From Ancistrus triradiatus (lineage: Eukaryota > Chordata > Actinopteri > Siluriformes > Loricariidae), in assembly GCA_025084515.1 (NCBI GenBank), contig JAJAGP010000220.1, positions 241,820-305,819 on the forward strand: 64,000 nucleotides of DNA, given 5' to 3'. Both the position numbers and the translations under genes were made by a program. The notes under the pieces are model-generated. The model was given only the letters and a program-made list of their open reading frames with translations. It did not search any database and was not told where the DNA came from. Shown here piece after piece: positions 34,856-47,338 of the stretch (positions within the stretch are counted from its first letter, which is position 1; the number at the start of each line of letters is the position of its first letter).

Positions 34856-35524
34856 GACCTAGCATTCCTCTCTTTCCATCAATCAACTTCATCTCAGAGC
34901 TCAAGTGTAATGGAGGGACGGTCAGCACCATACTCAATGCCCGACACCTGCCCAATAAAGAGCAGCTTCATTGGTCAAGCCGACATCTGCATGGAGAGAT
35001 AGCCTGCGTTTCAACAGTCTTTTAATGTGCCTTTGCCCACTTTGCCATGTCATTTCCCTTCAGGAGAAGCCCGGATGCCAGCTTAAGCACAAAGTTTGGC
35101 TGCAGATTTGTTATGCATGTTTGTGTTTACTGCAGAGGAAACAATTCTAACTATAAAACCTGCACAATCGTCCTGCTCTTGTACTAAAAGTGGCCACTTG
35201 TGACGCAGGTGCTACGCACTTCCGATTTGTCAGTGGAAGTGGGCGAGGGCGTGTTAAAAAGACTACTGAAACGCTGCCATAGTGTGTGCTCCAAATAGCT
35301 GGGAGGAAATCCAAAAGAAATCCAATTTTCCAATTACAAGTTTTTGGCATTGAAAGTTGGTTAGGCGAACGGTCGGCTAGAGAGAGGATTAGTTCTTTAC
35401 ATTATTTTATAAGTAAAAGACTAGTATGACCAGAAGGGCCGTGCCGTCTGTAGAAATGGCTAACATGATTGTCATTCAAGATTGGCTACACTGGCACTGC
35501 CCTGTACCGTGGAATTTCCAAGTG

Positions 35525-36060
35525 AATTAAGGCCTATTCACACACAGTACGATTTTTTCGAACAGAAAAAAAACAGATGCGATTTAACATAAAGCATGCT
35601 ACATTTAATCTCTAAACACTGACAACTCCATGACCACTTTTGCTTTCTTTAATTTCCCTTCTCTTAATGTGACACGGAGATTTCGCAGCGTCTTTTTCAT
35701 ATCACCAGCTAAAAATAAAAAAATAAAAATACACAATCGAAGATTAGTGCAGGAAGCTCTAGTTCGTGTTTTTGTGGGCATGAACAGATTAGAACCCACT
35801 ACGAAACCCAAGAAAGCAGTTCCATATAGTCACTGAAGTTTTCACCATCATTCTCCAGCCTTTCAGCTATATTCCAGATCTTTTCTTTAATATCCGTGTT
35901 TTAATAGTCCTATAAGCTCTTGTGCTCTGCTACTAGCAGGATGAGTTGTTCTGCCTGACAACTGAGCTCTGATTGGTCAGCCTGATCTCAACATCTGAAC
36001 AACGCAGAACTTAGAACAGGCTCCGATTTTTTCCCGTCAGTTTCGGACACGTTGTGACAG
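35525..36060. mobile_element. Possible Harbinger-like remnant
   Basis: GGCCTATTCACACACAGTACG is reminiscent of Harbinger ends. A short minus-strand frame (35605-35811) with GDMKKTLRNLRVTLREGKLKK could be from its Myb/MADF-like protein. I cannot identify a matching right end. Confidence 0.25.
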
Positions 36061-37525
36061 AAAAGGTCTCAAGCCGTAAGGAAATAGGGATGGCTGAAGC
36101 GTTACCAACGTCACCTTCTCTGATCGACTGCAGCTGGTTGGAAATTCTACTGGGGATTTAAAATTCACCGACATTCAGATGCTCGTTCCCCTCATTGACT
36201 TCAATGAACATTCGTTTTACTTTCACATCCCTTCTAGGAACAGCACACACATGGGAACTGCATTCAACACTGGCATGCTTAAATAGCTGGCAACCAAAAA
36301 TAATTGATAAAATAACAGCCCTATATACTCTCCCAACACAACATTGTTTTTTAAGTTGACATCAAAGCTGAAAGTGAGCACACGTGAGAACAGTTACCCC
36401 AGGAGAATCACAACTGCCCATCACCGCTGTACCTAGACAGTCCAGTCCGTGATTTGCATATCCCTCAGGTTTAAGGGAAGTGCACCGAGGGGCGGAGGCT
36501 GAGGAGGAATGAATTAGGTGAATGGGGAAACACTGAGCCGAATTCCCACACCCCCCCCAGAGACACCCCTGAGCTCCCTGCAGGAGACAGACAGAGGTAT
36601 CAAACCCAGGGGACAATGACCTCCCACTGCACTCTTGACCTCAGAAACACTACGGCTAGACAGCAATGATGTAACAGTCTCACTGGCAGCCAAGCACAGG
36701 AGTCCCCATGTCACCCGGTATGCTAGTAATGTAAAGAATGGATCACTGTTTGTTAGGGTCTACCTAGGGCTACCTAGAGACATCGCCTCCATTCCAACAT
36801 GATGCACGTCGGAAGAAAGCACCCCATTAAACCACAAATGGAAGCCTCTGGAGTTCTAGAGCCAGGTTCTGTAGTCCGATTACCCAAAAATAGAACTTTA
36901 TGTTGGATTTGGCAGAAATAAGAGAGCTCCCACTGGTAAGTACAGTGGAGGCTTTAGTACTCCTTCCTCTCGTGGCCATTTCATTCCTCACTATATGAAG
37001 TACCAAGAGGTTCCAAATGTAAATCTGGCTGCTATTACTAATGTGTGGTTGGATCTTCCAACAAAGCAAATAACCGAAGCATGCGTCCAAAGCCTCGACA
37101 TAATTTCATGTTTACTACATCAAGCTTTTGACATGAGTACCAACCTAAAAACGTCATTGATAATGTACTGGGTAAGCTGAAGAGAGTCCACAAAAGTGGA
37201 ACCTAGGGACCCGGAACTAACGTGTATTGAAGAAGGGTCTCATTTTTTTGCTTTGTAGTTACATCAAGCACTACAGAAGACGGCTTATGTTGGCAAGGAG
37301 TGAATGCACGATACATGACAACGTTGTATAAAGTCGCAGATTGCTCCGCAACAGATTGGAAGATTTGAAAAACAAATTCCTTCAATGAATCAAGTGCATT
37401 TAGCATGAAGCTTGGATGCATTCAAAAAGAAGTGACAAACGGACTGCACAAAGAAACAGCTAAATAAATGCAAATACTCGGTAGTTTGAATAAACAAGAC
37501 CCAAATTGTGCAAATGTACTACAGC

Positions 37526-37640
37526 TGGTGCTCCGTATCCGCAGGGGATCCGTTCCAGGATGTCCCAAGGATACCAAAACCCACAGAGGACCAGCTACCA
37601 TATGTATAAATGGCATAGTATTTACAGATAACTCATAGCT
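37526..37640 (+). mobile_element. Possible DNA transposon end
   Basis: GCTCCGTATCCGCAGGGGATCCGTTCCAGGA and AAGGATACCAAAACCCACAGAGG resemble ends of pogo-like elements. There is no partner end nearby. Confidence 0.3.
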
Positions 37641-38335
37641 CTGGGGAAAAAACAAAAAATAAATCGAGAGCACTACAGATTTTCTTAAAATCAACATACA
37701 AGGCGTCAATTCCATCCAATATCTGATCAATTCCAACAGACAACTCAGTCCATGTAATGAGGTAATGATTACGTGGTCAACTGAACCAAACCTGATTTAT
37801 TGAGGAACAATACAAGGCACATGAAATCAGCGACTGAAACTTTGATTTCTGAAGTTTCCCCAAGTTAAGATAGCATTTACAGCAAATGCATGCTCTGGCC
37901 ATTGCTGCAAATATTTGGAATTTGTCAGTATTTTGAGAATAAAACAAAATGTTCCATTTCACGCACCCATACAGTACCTACAAACATGCAAACCTGAGAA
38001 ACAGATCATTTCGCAGTGGTCTCAACTTCTTCCAGATGTACAAAAGCAAATATGTAGCAATTTCACTGAGATAATGATGTTTCCCTTTTAGGATTGGAAT
38101 CAGATATTACATAAATACTAAAACCGAAAGCGTACTCAGAATTGTTCCCTGGAGACTATTTGGGAAAGTGAGGAAAAGCCGTGGTCACGAATAAGTTTGT
38201 TTTACACTTTCAATACATTATTCAATAAATTACCCAAGATATTCAACACCATTATAAAATAAGCTTTATGTTAAGGATTTTGTCCAGGTGTCTTTTAATC
38301 TAAGTGTTCTAAGCATGTTTAATGTAGACAATGCA

Positions 38336-38605
38336 AGGGGTGGGTGATATGGTACAAATATTATATCATGATAATGAAAAATTTTCACGATACATGATAT
38401 TTACCACGATACATGTTATCGGAGACAAAATCTTAAACTACTATTCAAATATCATCCCATACTTTTGTTTTTTAGTTAAAAATATGCTGCACTTCAGCCA
38501 ATTAAACAGGACTAATTATAAAGAGTAACGAGTTTTTAGCACTGAAGATTTCTTCGTTACGCTCATAGAAGCACATCTATCGCGATATCATATTGCCCAT
38601 CCCCA
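38336..38605. mobile_element. hAT-like MITE, 270 bp
   Basis: GGGGTGGGTGATATGG at the left is inverted at the right as ATATCATATTGCCCATCCCC. The interior has CACGATACATG repeats. It is non-coding. Confidence 0.65.
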
Positions 38606-38637
38606 GGCTATGCTATGATACATACTGTATGTATATC

Positions 38638-40589
38638 AGTGTTGCACCAATACTGAATCCCGAATCGATACCAGGAAGAGGCTACTGACACACCAACACC
38701 TTCCTTGTGGAATTATAGGTTCTACCTGACATTTTTTCAAAATTTACTTTCTCATTTATACTTATAATGTTAAGGATTTCTCACAGAATGTGAGGTGTTT
38801 TACATTTCATGCATTTTGGACCATCTGCGGTTCAACCTGCGGAGTCACTCATCTGTGAGAGCCAATCGCCGCTCCGAATACAAAAGCGAACCAATCAGAT
38901 TCCTTCTTTGCTATGTCACAATGCTCAGTGAGTGTTGGGGGGAACAGAGCAGAGAAGAATAGCTTGAAGTCCATTGTTTTTAGATGATTAGGTAAATGTA
39001 AATTCAAAATATATGTAGTAGAAAATGTGTACTTTTATTGTTTTAAATCAAATTAAATGCGTTGCCTAGCCGGCAACAAGGCAGGAATAACTCTAGAGTG
39101 GGCGGAAATCCATCATAAGGCTCACACGCACACAATCACAAACACACACTTTGCGATTCTGTTGAGGATAAAACGAAAAAAAGAGTGAGTGAATGAATGA
39201 CATGAAATGTGTATTTTAATAATTACTAGAAACTGAGTTGTTTAATTTCAGTAACATTTTGCAATGGTTGTGATGGTGTTTAATTAACAATGCATTAATT
39301 TTAATCAAGCAGTTGTAATTAATAATTTAATCAAATTAAAGAATATTCTAAGGTTGTATGCCTAAGTCTAAACATTTTTGAACCATGAAATATTGCTGAC
39401 GCATCGCCTGTCATCTGGCAGGTCTTTAAAAAGTCACATACTTACATTTTGTAATACTGAGCCGGAAAGATAATTAATACCACACATTTGAACTGATGTC
39501 TTAATTACAACAATCATTGATTTCCATAATTCAGTCCTCTTTTATTTTTTTTTATTTCAAAATAAGACGTTTTGGTGCCTTAGAGTCAACATTTCTGATA
39601 CAAAATCAAACCTAATACAGTCCTATACATACACTGAGCTGCTGCACTTCTTTGCTGGAGGAGCCTATCACAGAACCTGAGTGCTGTCTAACCTAAAGGA
39701 AAGGTCTACCTAAAATTGACCTCTGCACTGGTCAAAATATTTAGCAATGACATTTTATACCCAACTTGCAATGTCTTTTTAATAACAAAATTATGTTTTG
39801 TCCTTAAACATGAAATGCCATGAAAACAAAACAATAAAAATGTAATAGAAAAACGATTTTATTTTCTGGTGCACGTAGACAATGTTACGACACTATTTTC
39901 ATGTTCTAAAAAGTAATAAATTAATTCTGCGTCCTTTAAAAACCACTGCTTCTTTTTATGTTTTGCCAGATAGAACCTTACAATTCCAAGGAGAAAGTTC
40001 ATTTTTAGGATTATAAGGTACTACATTTGGCCTGTTCCCAAATGTAGAACCATGATTTCCATGTATGAAAGAGACTTGTTCCACATATCATTTTTACCAT
40101 TTAGAATGCAAAGTCTGAAGCTCCATATCTCAAAACTACTCAGAACGCAGATAGAACCTTAAAGTTCTAAGGGGACGACGTGCAGACCACTACATGAAGC
40201 TTAACTCAAGCTGTCTGCGGTGTGTTATTATTTCTCGCTCGAGATCATTTCTCACCAGTGCTTTGAGGGAAATAAATAACGCCAACAATTAAAAAGCTTT
40301 GAGAGATTATGCTTCCCTATTTGTGCTTGTTACTGCATTATGACAAATTTATTTTTTCACTTTTTAAACTTTTTAAACTCAAACAGTAAACACTACTATT
40401 TCAAGCTTGTTACATCTTATTTGGGATAACACTGGTTTTACCAAAATAAAAGCAATCTAAAAATAAAAAGTGGAACGCTATAAATATCAGGATTTATAGG
40501 GACCTATTGAGTAGTTAAGTTAGAGCTGGTATCGGCCGATACTTGAATTTCAAATATCGGATGGAACAAGTAGTATCGGGGTATCCCTA
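38638..40589. mobile_element. Possible long hAT-like element, diverged
   Basis: TGTTGCACCAATACTGAATCC at the left and TATCGGGGTATCCCTA at the right are loosely inverted and of the same end type as other hAT-like copies here. The 1.9 kb between them is AT-rich, includes SINE debris near 39060 and has no transposase frame. The pairing of the two ends is uncertain. Confidence 0.3.
39058..39190 (-). repeat. SINE family 2, 3' fragment
   Basis: GGCAACAAGGCAGGAATAAC and GTGGGCGGAAATCCATCATAA correspond to the 3' part of family 2. An ACAC-rich stretch and GAGTGAGTGAATGAATGA follow. Confidence 0.45.
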
Positions 40590-40983
40590 GTACACATTAA
40601 CCACCCAATTTATGATGCATTCAACTTATGGTGGATTCGTCAGAAGGTATCTCCAATGGTAAATACATAAATGGACATCTTAAATGTACTGTTTAGGGAT
40701 TAAGAACAATCACTTAAAAAATAATTAAATAAAAAGTATGGACTTGTGAAGCAACAATGCTTAACCAATGAGCGCTGGAGAGACTGAGGATCTGAGAAAC
40801 CGTACGAGGTTAGAGCAGGGTATGCCTGTACATCATTCACATGGACTCAGTGTAGTGCTCAGTCAGCACAGCAAATTCAACTTCTGCTTTTTGTACTATT
40901 CTTTCAAACCTTTTGGAACATTTCATGGTTTGAATCTGCAGCAAGAACGTCCATCCAGAGAGGTGACTAGCCTGTACAGAGTC

Positions 40984-41161
40984 GGACTGTGGTAGCCTAG
41001 TGGTTAAGGTACTGGACTATGGACCAGAAGGTCCAGGGTTCAAATCCCACCTCTGCCAAGCTGCCACTGTTGGCTCCTTAAGCAAGGCCCTTAACCCACA
41101 ATTGCTTGGATTGTAAGACTACCAATTGGAAGTCGCTCTCGATAAGGGTGTAAATGTAAAT
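40984..41161 (+). repeat. tRNA-derived SINE, family 1
   Basis: A plus copy with an intact head and middle. The tail is shortened (the GTCTGCTAAATG segment is deleted). It pairs as an inverted repeat with 41592-41775. Confidence 0.88.
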
Positions 41162-41204
41162 GGAAGCATTGTCATCTAACACATACTACATCAAACTCGG
41201 GTCC

Positions 41205-41475
41205 GCTCAGTTCAGGTGTCATCTTCACCTGCCCCGACAGTGTGACGTCTTTATTAAATCAGGCTGATCCAACTCTCAACAGCAAAATCAGAGCGAAAAT
41301 CAATGCGTCAGGATTTCCACCATTACATCTCACAAGAAAAGCGAGCCCAATTAGCACGTGCTTAATCTGCATAAAGGAAATCGATAATTCTTGGCAGGGG
41401 AGCTTCCACTGGGCTGACTGTGTCACTGTCAGCCAGGCAAATTGGCAACGCTGTAGTGTGAGGACGCGTCACTGA
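41205..41475. promoter_or_regulatory. Candidate conserved non-coding element in intron 1
   Basis: An unusually complex, repeat-free stretch between two inverted SINEs. It holds an E-box and homeodomain-like sites (CCCAATTAGCACGTGCTTAATC, GAAATCGATAATTC) and GTCACTGTCAGCCAGGCAAATTGG. Composition and motif density resemble vertebrate enhancers, but conservation cannot be tested here. Confidence 0.3.
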
Positions 41476-41591
41476 GGACTGAAAATGTAAACACGGTCAA
41501 GGAAATGTCTGGGATAATTTTTCCCTGGTTTATCGCTGCTGACCCCTCAGGTTTTCCCATAACTCACTTGGAGCAGGCAGAAGCATGTGGG

Positions 41592-41775
41592 TTTACATTT
41601 ACAGCATTTAGCAGACGCCCTTATCCAGAGCCACTTACAATTGGTACAATCTTACAATCCAAGCAATTGTGGGTTAAGGGCTCAAGGACCCATCAGTGGC
41701 AGCTTGGCAGAGATGGGATTTGAACCCTGGACCTTTTGGTCCATAGTCCAGGACCTCAACTGCTAGGCTACCACA
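41592..41775 (-). repeat. tRNA-derived SINE, family 1
   Basis: A minus-strand copy, nearly full, about 430 bp right of the plus-strand copy at 40984. Confidence 0.88.
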
Positions 41776-43507
41776 TGTTTGTTGCCATTCCAGCTCAGAT
41801 AGGCTAGCTACATGGTATTGAAGTAGATTCAGACTATTTCTAACAAAGTGGATGGGTCAGAAAGCACACTATATTTGGTTTTCGATCTTTAGATGGTCTA
41901 AGAAGTTCAGAACCTTTTCAGCAGACTGGATTGGACACCAGTTCAACGTACAGAGGACAATCCCTGCTCTCAGGTGATGCCCAACTGGGACTCGAACCTG
42001 GGTCTCCACAGAGGTGGTCTAGCAAATTGAATAATCTGAATAATAACTTATTCCACTCATACTTCTACCTCTACAGGGCCTTACCTACTTTTAGTAGCAT
42101 GCACTGCCCAGTCATCTGAACAAGCAAATAAGGTAGAGCATTTTACACAAATGTGTATCGAAATGTGTATAAAATCCAAACCATATCATGAGAACGCAAA
42201 CAGAGCATTACTGTCACCCAGGAGCTGACGTGTTAAATTCGTACTACACTAGTGTCAGAACCAACTGTGAAAACATTAAGTAGTGAGAGATTTCAGGCAC
42301 ACCGCTTCAGCTCATGTGCGGCTGTAGCACTTCTTGCCTGCTCCTACTGCATGTTCTTTGGTGTCGCAGTGAGTTTTGGATATTTGGATACATAGCAGTG
42401 TGCATTAGCATTCGTAGTGCTTACTCACTGCTTCTGTATTAACTTGTTTATGATCAAACACAGGGCTGAAGGACAGAAAAGGACTTATGACGTCCAATAT
42501 ATTGGATCTGATCCGTAAATGACACTTCGAGATCCACCAAATTTGGCGAAAGTGACAAAAATACTAACATTTTTGACCCAAGACGTGTGTGATGATGAGA
42601 TGAGAAATTCAGATAGTGAACAAACCAACCTTAGGAAGATTTGAACTCGAAAAACAAACTAAGAACGTTTGGCTTTCACTGCTTCCAACAAGGGTTTTAC
42701 ATGGTAGCTGATTCAATATTAGGAAATGTGGGACAGGTGAGAGGAACTAATACATCAAACAGGATCCCTGGCAGGGCCAAGCAGTATGAGAAGTGAGAGC
42801 ATGAGACAAAATATGAAACACTGGAAACAAGTGGCATTAGTATCAAAACCGAAAAATTATTTCAACACCAATAAAAACTAACACAATTAAAAATGCTACA
42901 GGTTTCCTGCACCGGTCATTTTGAGCAGCAGGGCACATACCTGCATATAGGATTACTTTATTCAAAACCGTCACCACCACAATTTATGTACTTAAGACAA
43001 TTTTCAGATTCCTATTAAGGGACTGAATGGCGATTCCGAAGGAGGGCCTGATGGAACGAGTCCTAATATAGTAAACGGCCCCATTCTTGCGAACCAGACA
43101 GATGGACTGGGGACAGACGATGAATAACTGCTGCTAATTGAATCCTCCACAAACCACATGGCACAGAAACACTTGCACCACACTCCATTTCTGTCCAAAC
43201 ACCCAACACATACGCCAGCCAACAGCCCCCATTAAAATTCCACACCATAAACTACACCACAGTGTGGTTTGCCCTATAACCATCACACCCAAGATCTGAG
43301 GCCGAGGCTAATAATAAGCATAGCCCTTACTGCTAGGACTAAGGCGGTGGGGGAGAAGGTCTTTAAATACTGTAAAGCGGGTGTTAACCATTTGAATCAG
43401 TGGGCCAACGCAAGCCTATGCATGCATTAGTGTATAGTAATAACAGACAAAGTATGGGTGTGTCTGCTGTAACATTCACTTCCATACCTGTATAATCCAT
43501 ATTAGGG

Positions 43508-43722
43508 TCGAGGCACAGTCAGCAGCACTGTGCACAAGGCGAGAAACAACCATAGATAAAGCCAAGTAGAGATGCCAAGTAACGTACACCTTTGGAACGA
43601 GGAAAGTACCCAAAGGGAGGCGTCAGGCACCAGAAATGCAAATTCCACACAGGTACAGGACCAAGCCAGGACTTGAACATAAGTGTCTGGAGCTGAGAGG
43701 CAACAGCACCACCATGGAGTGT
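43508..43722 (-). repeat. SINE family 2
   Basis: GGAACGAGGAAAGTACCC, GCAAATTCCACACAGG, CAAGCCAGGACTTGAACA and GCTGAGAGGCAACAGCACC follow family order on the minus strand with many substitutions. Confidence 0.6.
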
Positions 43723-43749
43723 AACATCTGATACAAACAGCAAGACCAC

Positions 43750-44217
43750 AATGAGTGCGTTTACATGGACTGAATAATCCGATAACTGAAGAAAATCAAA
43801 TTGTCAGTGATCCCATCAACGAGTATACATGCACTTGAGTAAACATAATAGGAAACCTCCGGGTTTACATGACTCGGGCAATAATCGGATTTCTACTTTG
43901 CAACCAGCCAATAATCTCATAGAAATGTGTGACAAACTTCAAATCAAATTACTCATTTTCTCATGTACATACTGCCCTTCAGAGCCTCCCCAATGTGTTT
44001 AATAGCCGTTTCGTGCACATGCGCAGACTGAAAACACTCACTATAATCGGGTAACTGGTATGCATGCAATGAGTTATCTGATTACTGGGATAAAATCCAG
44101 CTCCCTTTATGGGATTTGTGAACTGATTTCTAAACTGGAGTATGTTGTATACATGCCCACATGAATAATCACTGCAGAAATCTGACAATGACCGGATTAT
44201 TAAGTGCATGTAAACAC
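43750..44217. mobile_element. MITE, complete copy of the intron 3 family
   Basis: The ends ATGAGTGCGTTTACATGG and the inverted GGATTATTAAGTGCATGTAAAC enclose about 465 bp with no ORF. It shares TAATCGGATTTCTACTTTGC and CATGCGCAGACTGA with the intron 3 copy. Confidence 0.7.
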
Positions 44218-44798
44218 AAAGTTAATGCATGAGATGTCCTACCAGTGACATGGAAGGAATGAAGACCTGCCATGACAAAAAAAGGACATGCAACAAGGAG
44301 CTAATCAACTCCAAGTTGGTACATCCTGGCCTGGTCAAGAGCACTTAAAAACAGAACAAAATATACTTAGCCGCGTATATCTGGGAATGATGTGCATCGG
44401 ACAAAACCGCGCAAAACAACAAGCAGCTGCACCTCCACCACTATTTCAAAGTGATAATTAGCCATGCAACGACTATTCTCGGTCAAAACTCACGCTGAGT
44501 TGAGTCACTGGTTCACACGATTGGTTGGTGACTCTCAACCAAGTCTGATATAAGCAAGACAGTGCCACGTCTCGGTGTGAATTAACACAGCAGCTTCTGT
44601 GGCCCGAAATAAAACCGTGAACTTTGAGTTCGGGACCCGTTCTAATAATCACCTAAATTATCACAAGTCTTCAAACTCAGCTCGGGTCACGAATGGTACG
44701 CAACCATTGGCTAGTAAAGGAGAGCAAAACTGTCTCGCTTGGTCTTGATCTCATATCTGGATAGTATCCGGAGAAGTTTGTAAACGCATGCGTTTACA

Positions 44799-45663
44799 TT
44801 AGGGATGCAACGATTCGATATTAGGATCGGATATCGGAGAACGTGGACGGAATCGTGGAATAACAACAGACTTCAGATTCACAAAATTTAAACCTGCTTT
44901 AGCATGATCAGCCGATCGGTCTCAGGTTACCGATTCCGTGCCGCTCACATTTAACTTGTGCAACGCAGTCAGTGACACAAAGGCAGCCGCACATGAACAG
45001 CACAAAGCTTTCACCAAGTTTAAAGCAATTTTGAGACCAGGGCTAACATGTTCATGAGGAGCAAGTGTTAGACTTCAGTTGTGTTTTTAGCACTACTGAT
45101 TAGTCTCCCTAGGCCTATATAGCACAATACTAAGTAGAGTGTAGGAATTTATTCTAGAGATGCACCGACCGATCAGCCAGTGACCAGAATCACAGCCACA
45201 CAAGAAAAACACACTGTGTTAGATTTCAGTTGTGCTCCAGTGCTACTACTTAGTCATTAAATAGTCTCTTCCTATATAGTGCACTACTAGTGGGGGAGCA
45301 TTAATGGTGTTATTTTGGTTACAGCCACGTCTCCAGCTTCTAGGTGTTCACAGTAAGAGCTGACTGCAGTATGCATGACGAAAGTAAGCAGCGGAGGAAG
45401 AAGTCCAAAAACACTCAGAACAATAATAAGAATCTCATAAGCATCACCTCACTGAATATGTGGAATTTGACAAAGCTAAAGCCAACTCAAGCTGAAAGTA
45501 CAGAGCCAAATGCAAGCAAGCAGCTGCTACGGTCTTTCTTTTTAATGGAAGAAGTTTCCATTAAAAGAAAAGCTGAATGAAATTATCCACATGCTGTCAT
45601 TTATCATTTTCGGACAGATAATAAATGAGAATCGGCCAAGAAAATTGCAATTGGTGCATCTAG
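44799..45663 (+). mobile_element. Nested hAT-like elements with BED-finger debris
   Basis: An outer left end TAGGGATGCAACGATTCG lies at 44799. An inner element runs from CTAGAGATGCACCGACCGATC (45154) to the inverted GGCCAAGAAAATTGCAATTGGTGCATCTAG (about 45663). The inner one contains the hAT-like frame at 45344-45580. No C-terminal transposase is present. Confidence 0.55.
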
Positions 45664-45931
45664 TTATTGCAGACACAGCCATGTCTCCCGCCTGGAAGTA
45701 CAGCTACTCAGCGAGTGCCGTCTGCTGTGCGTGGGGAAAATATATGTAGAGGAACATCTCCGAAGGTTTGGAACAACACGTCGACGTTTAAAACACCATC
45801 ACCCCGCTGGATATGTGGAATTTAATAAAACTAACAAAGGCAAACAGGTTAAAGCTACTGAGGGCGCAGAGCCAGGCACAGGCCAGCAGGCGCTGCTGTC
45901 TTTCTTTAGCAAATGTTGCAGTTTTCTCTAA
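45344..45931 (+). pseudogene. Two tandem remnants of a hAT BED-finger N-terminus
   Basis: Frame 45344-45580 ends NMWNLTKLKPTQAESTEPNA and LLRSFF. Frame 45731-45931 has TRRRLKHHHPAGYVEFNKTNK, TEGAEPGTGQQALLSFF. The second looks like the end of a BED-type finger (the H-x-H-x-P pattern and EF) followed by the usual linker. The two pieces align with each other (WNLTKLK/EFNKTNK, EPNA/EPGT, SFF/SFF). Both are short and lack a catalytic domain. Confidence 0.5.
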
Positions 45932-47070
45932 AAAGTTGAATCAAAATGTTTTGGCCCATCATTTGTTTAAAAACAATTACATAAAATATCAGAATCTACT
46001 AAATACAAGGCACATCCTCATCCTAATGATTCAAGGACATTACTAAAAGAACCTCAGGTTTGTTGAGAAAGAATTATTTAACGTTTTTAGTTTGCAAGTT
46101 ACAAACGGTTTCTCCGGACATCATGGAACCAAAGTTCCGGCGGATAGTGTGTGTGACCACAATGCATCGAAAACCTCAAGTGGTTAAAGCGACCAGATTT
46201 AAACCTGTACATTATACACGGACTAAGTGTGGCCTCAAACTTTTGTCTTTTTCAATGGCAAACTTTCTGAAATAAAGCAAGTATTGTAATTCTGGAAACC
46301 ACAACCACCCACAAAGCTTTCTACAGGTTTTACTGGTTTGACTTTATCCTACAAACGATTATCTGAAATTAAGCCATCAGTTGCGCAGTTTCTCACCAAC
46401 TGCGCGCCACTCTTTTTAGAACCGACCCAGGCGAGACCAAGTGCAGCACACCCACAACAATCGGGCCCGTAGTGAGCTCGGTTTTCCATGCTGCAATGGC
46501 TTCATTCTTACAGAACTCCGTTCATGCAACACCTGTCAAACGTATTAAGCCGGCTCACACGCCGCGGCGTACGGCAGACTGTCGTCCAACTTTTCAGCAA
46601 GAATTTCACGAGTGTAATTGGTCAAACATCCTCGCAAGACGAGGCAAACTGCTTACAAATAACTGAACCGAATCCCTCTGCTGTCAGCATGTCTCACTGA
46701 CTGAAGGATTCAATGCTCTGGCACTTCGCAGATATCAGCGTGCCCTCTAGGCCCAGCAACCAAATTAGATATAGATCGAAAACAGACACTCGGATTGTGT
46801 CAGTCATTCTGCGAGGACTGTGAACGCGGCACCGAGTGGAGCTACAAGGATGGTCTTAAAGAAGTAGTCCACTGTGCAATTTGCATTTCTGCTGTTAACT
46901 TCTTGTTTTATACCATGTCAAAGTTATTCTTGTGAGAGGTTAGAGAAGTCGTGTCAACCGTCTTGTCATAGCAAGCAAAGCTGAAAAATATTTAAACAAG
47001 AACCACGGTTCCAGTGTGGAATGAATAGCTTTGAATGGGAAAAATACTGTACTATTAACCCTATAAAAAG

Positions 47071-47246
47071 TGGACTGTGGTAGCCTAGCAGTTAAGGTAC
47101 TGGACTAAGGACCAGAAGGTCTAGGGTTCAAATCCCACCTCTGCCAAGCTGCCACTGTTGGATCCCTGAGCAAGGCCCTTAACCCACAATTGCTTGGACT
47201 ATAAGACTGTATCAATTGCTGTGAATAAGGGCGTCTGCTAAATGCT
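47071..47246 (+). repeat. tRNA-derived SINE, family 1
   Basis: A plus copy from GGACTGTGGTAGCCTAGCAG to GGGCGTCTGCTAAATGC, with a small deletion before the GGATA tail. It abuts a family 2 SINE fragment at 47252. Confidence 0.86.
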
Positions 47247-47251
47247 TAACC

Positions 47252-47338
47252 ATCCGATAACCCGAGATCGGGATCGAACCAAGGACCTCTGGAGCTGTGA
47301 GGTGACCATGCTAACTGCTTGCACCACCGTGCTGCCCA
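47252..47338 (-). repeat. SINE family 2, head fragment
   Basis: GATCGGGATCGAACCAAGGA, GCTGTGAGGTGACCATGC and CACCACCGTGCTGCC are the tRNA-like head on the minus strand. It directly follows a family 1 SINE. Confidence 0.65.

Noticed and set aside
43004..43248. Two overlapping minus-strand frames with Cys-rich start
   Set aside because: Short, overlapping in different phases, no conserved motif and adjacent to SINE sequence.
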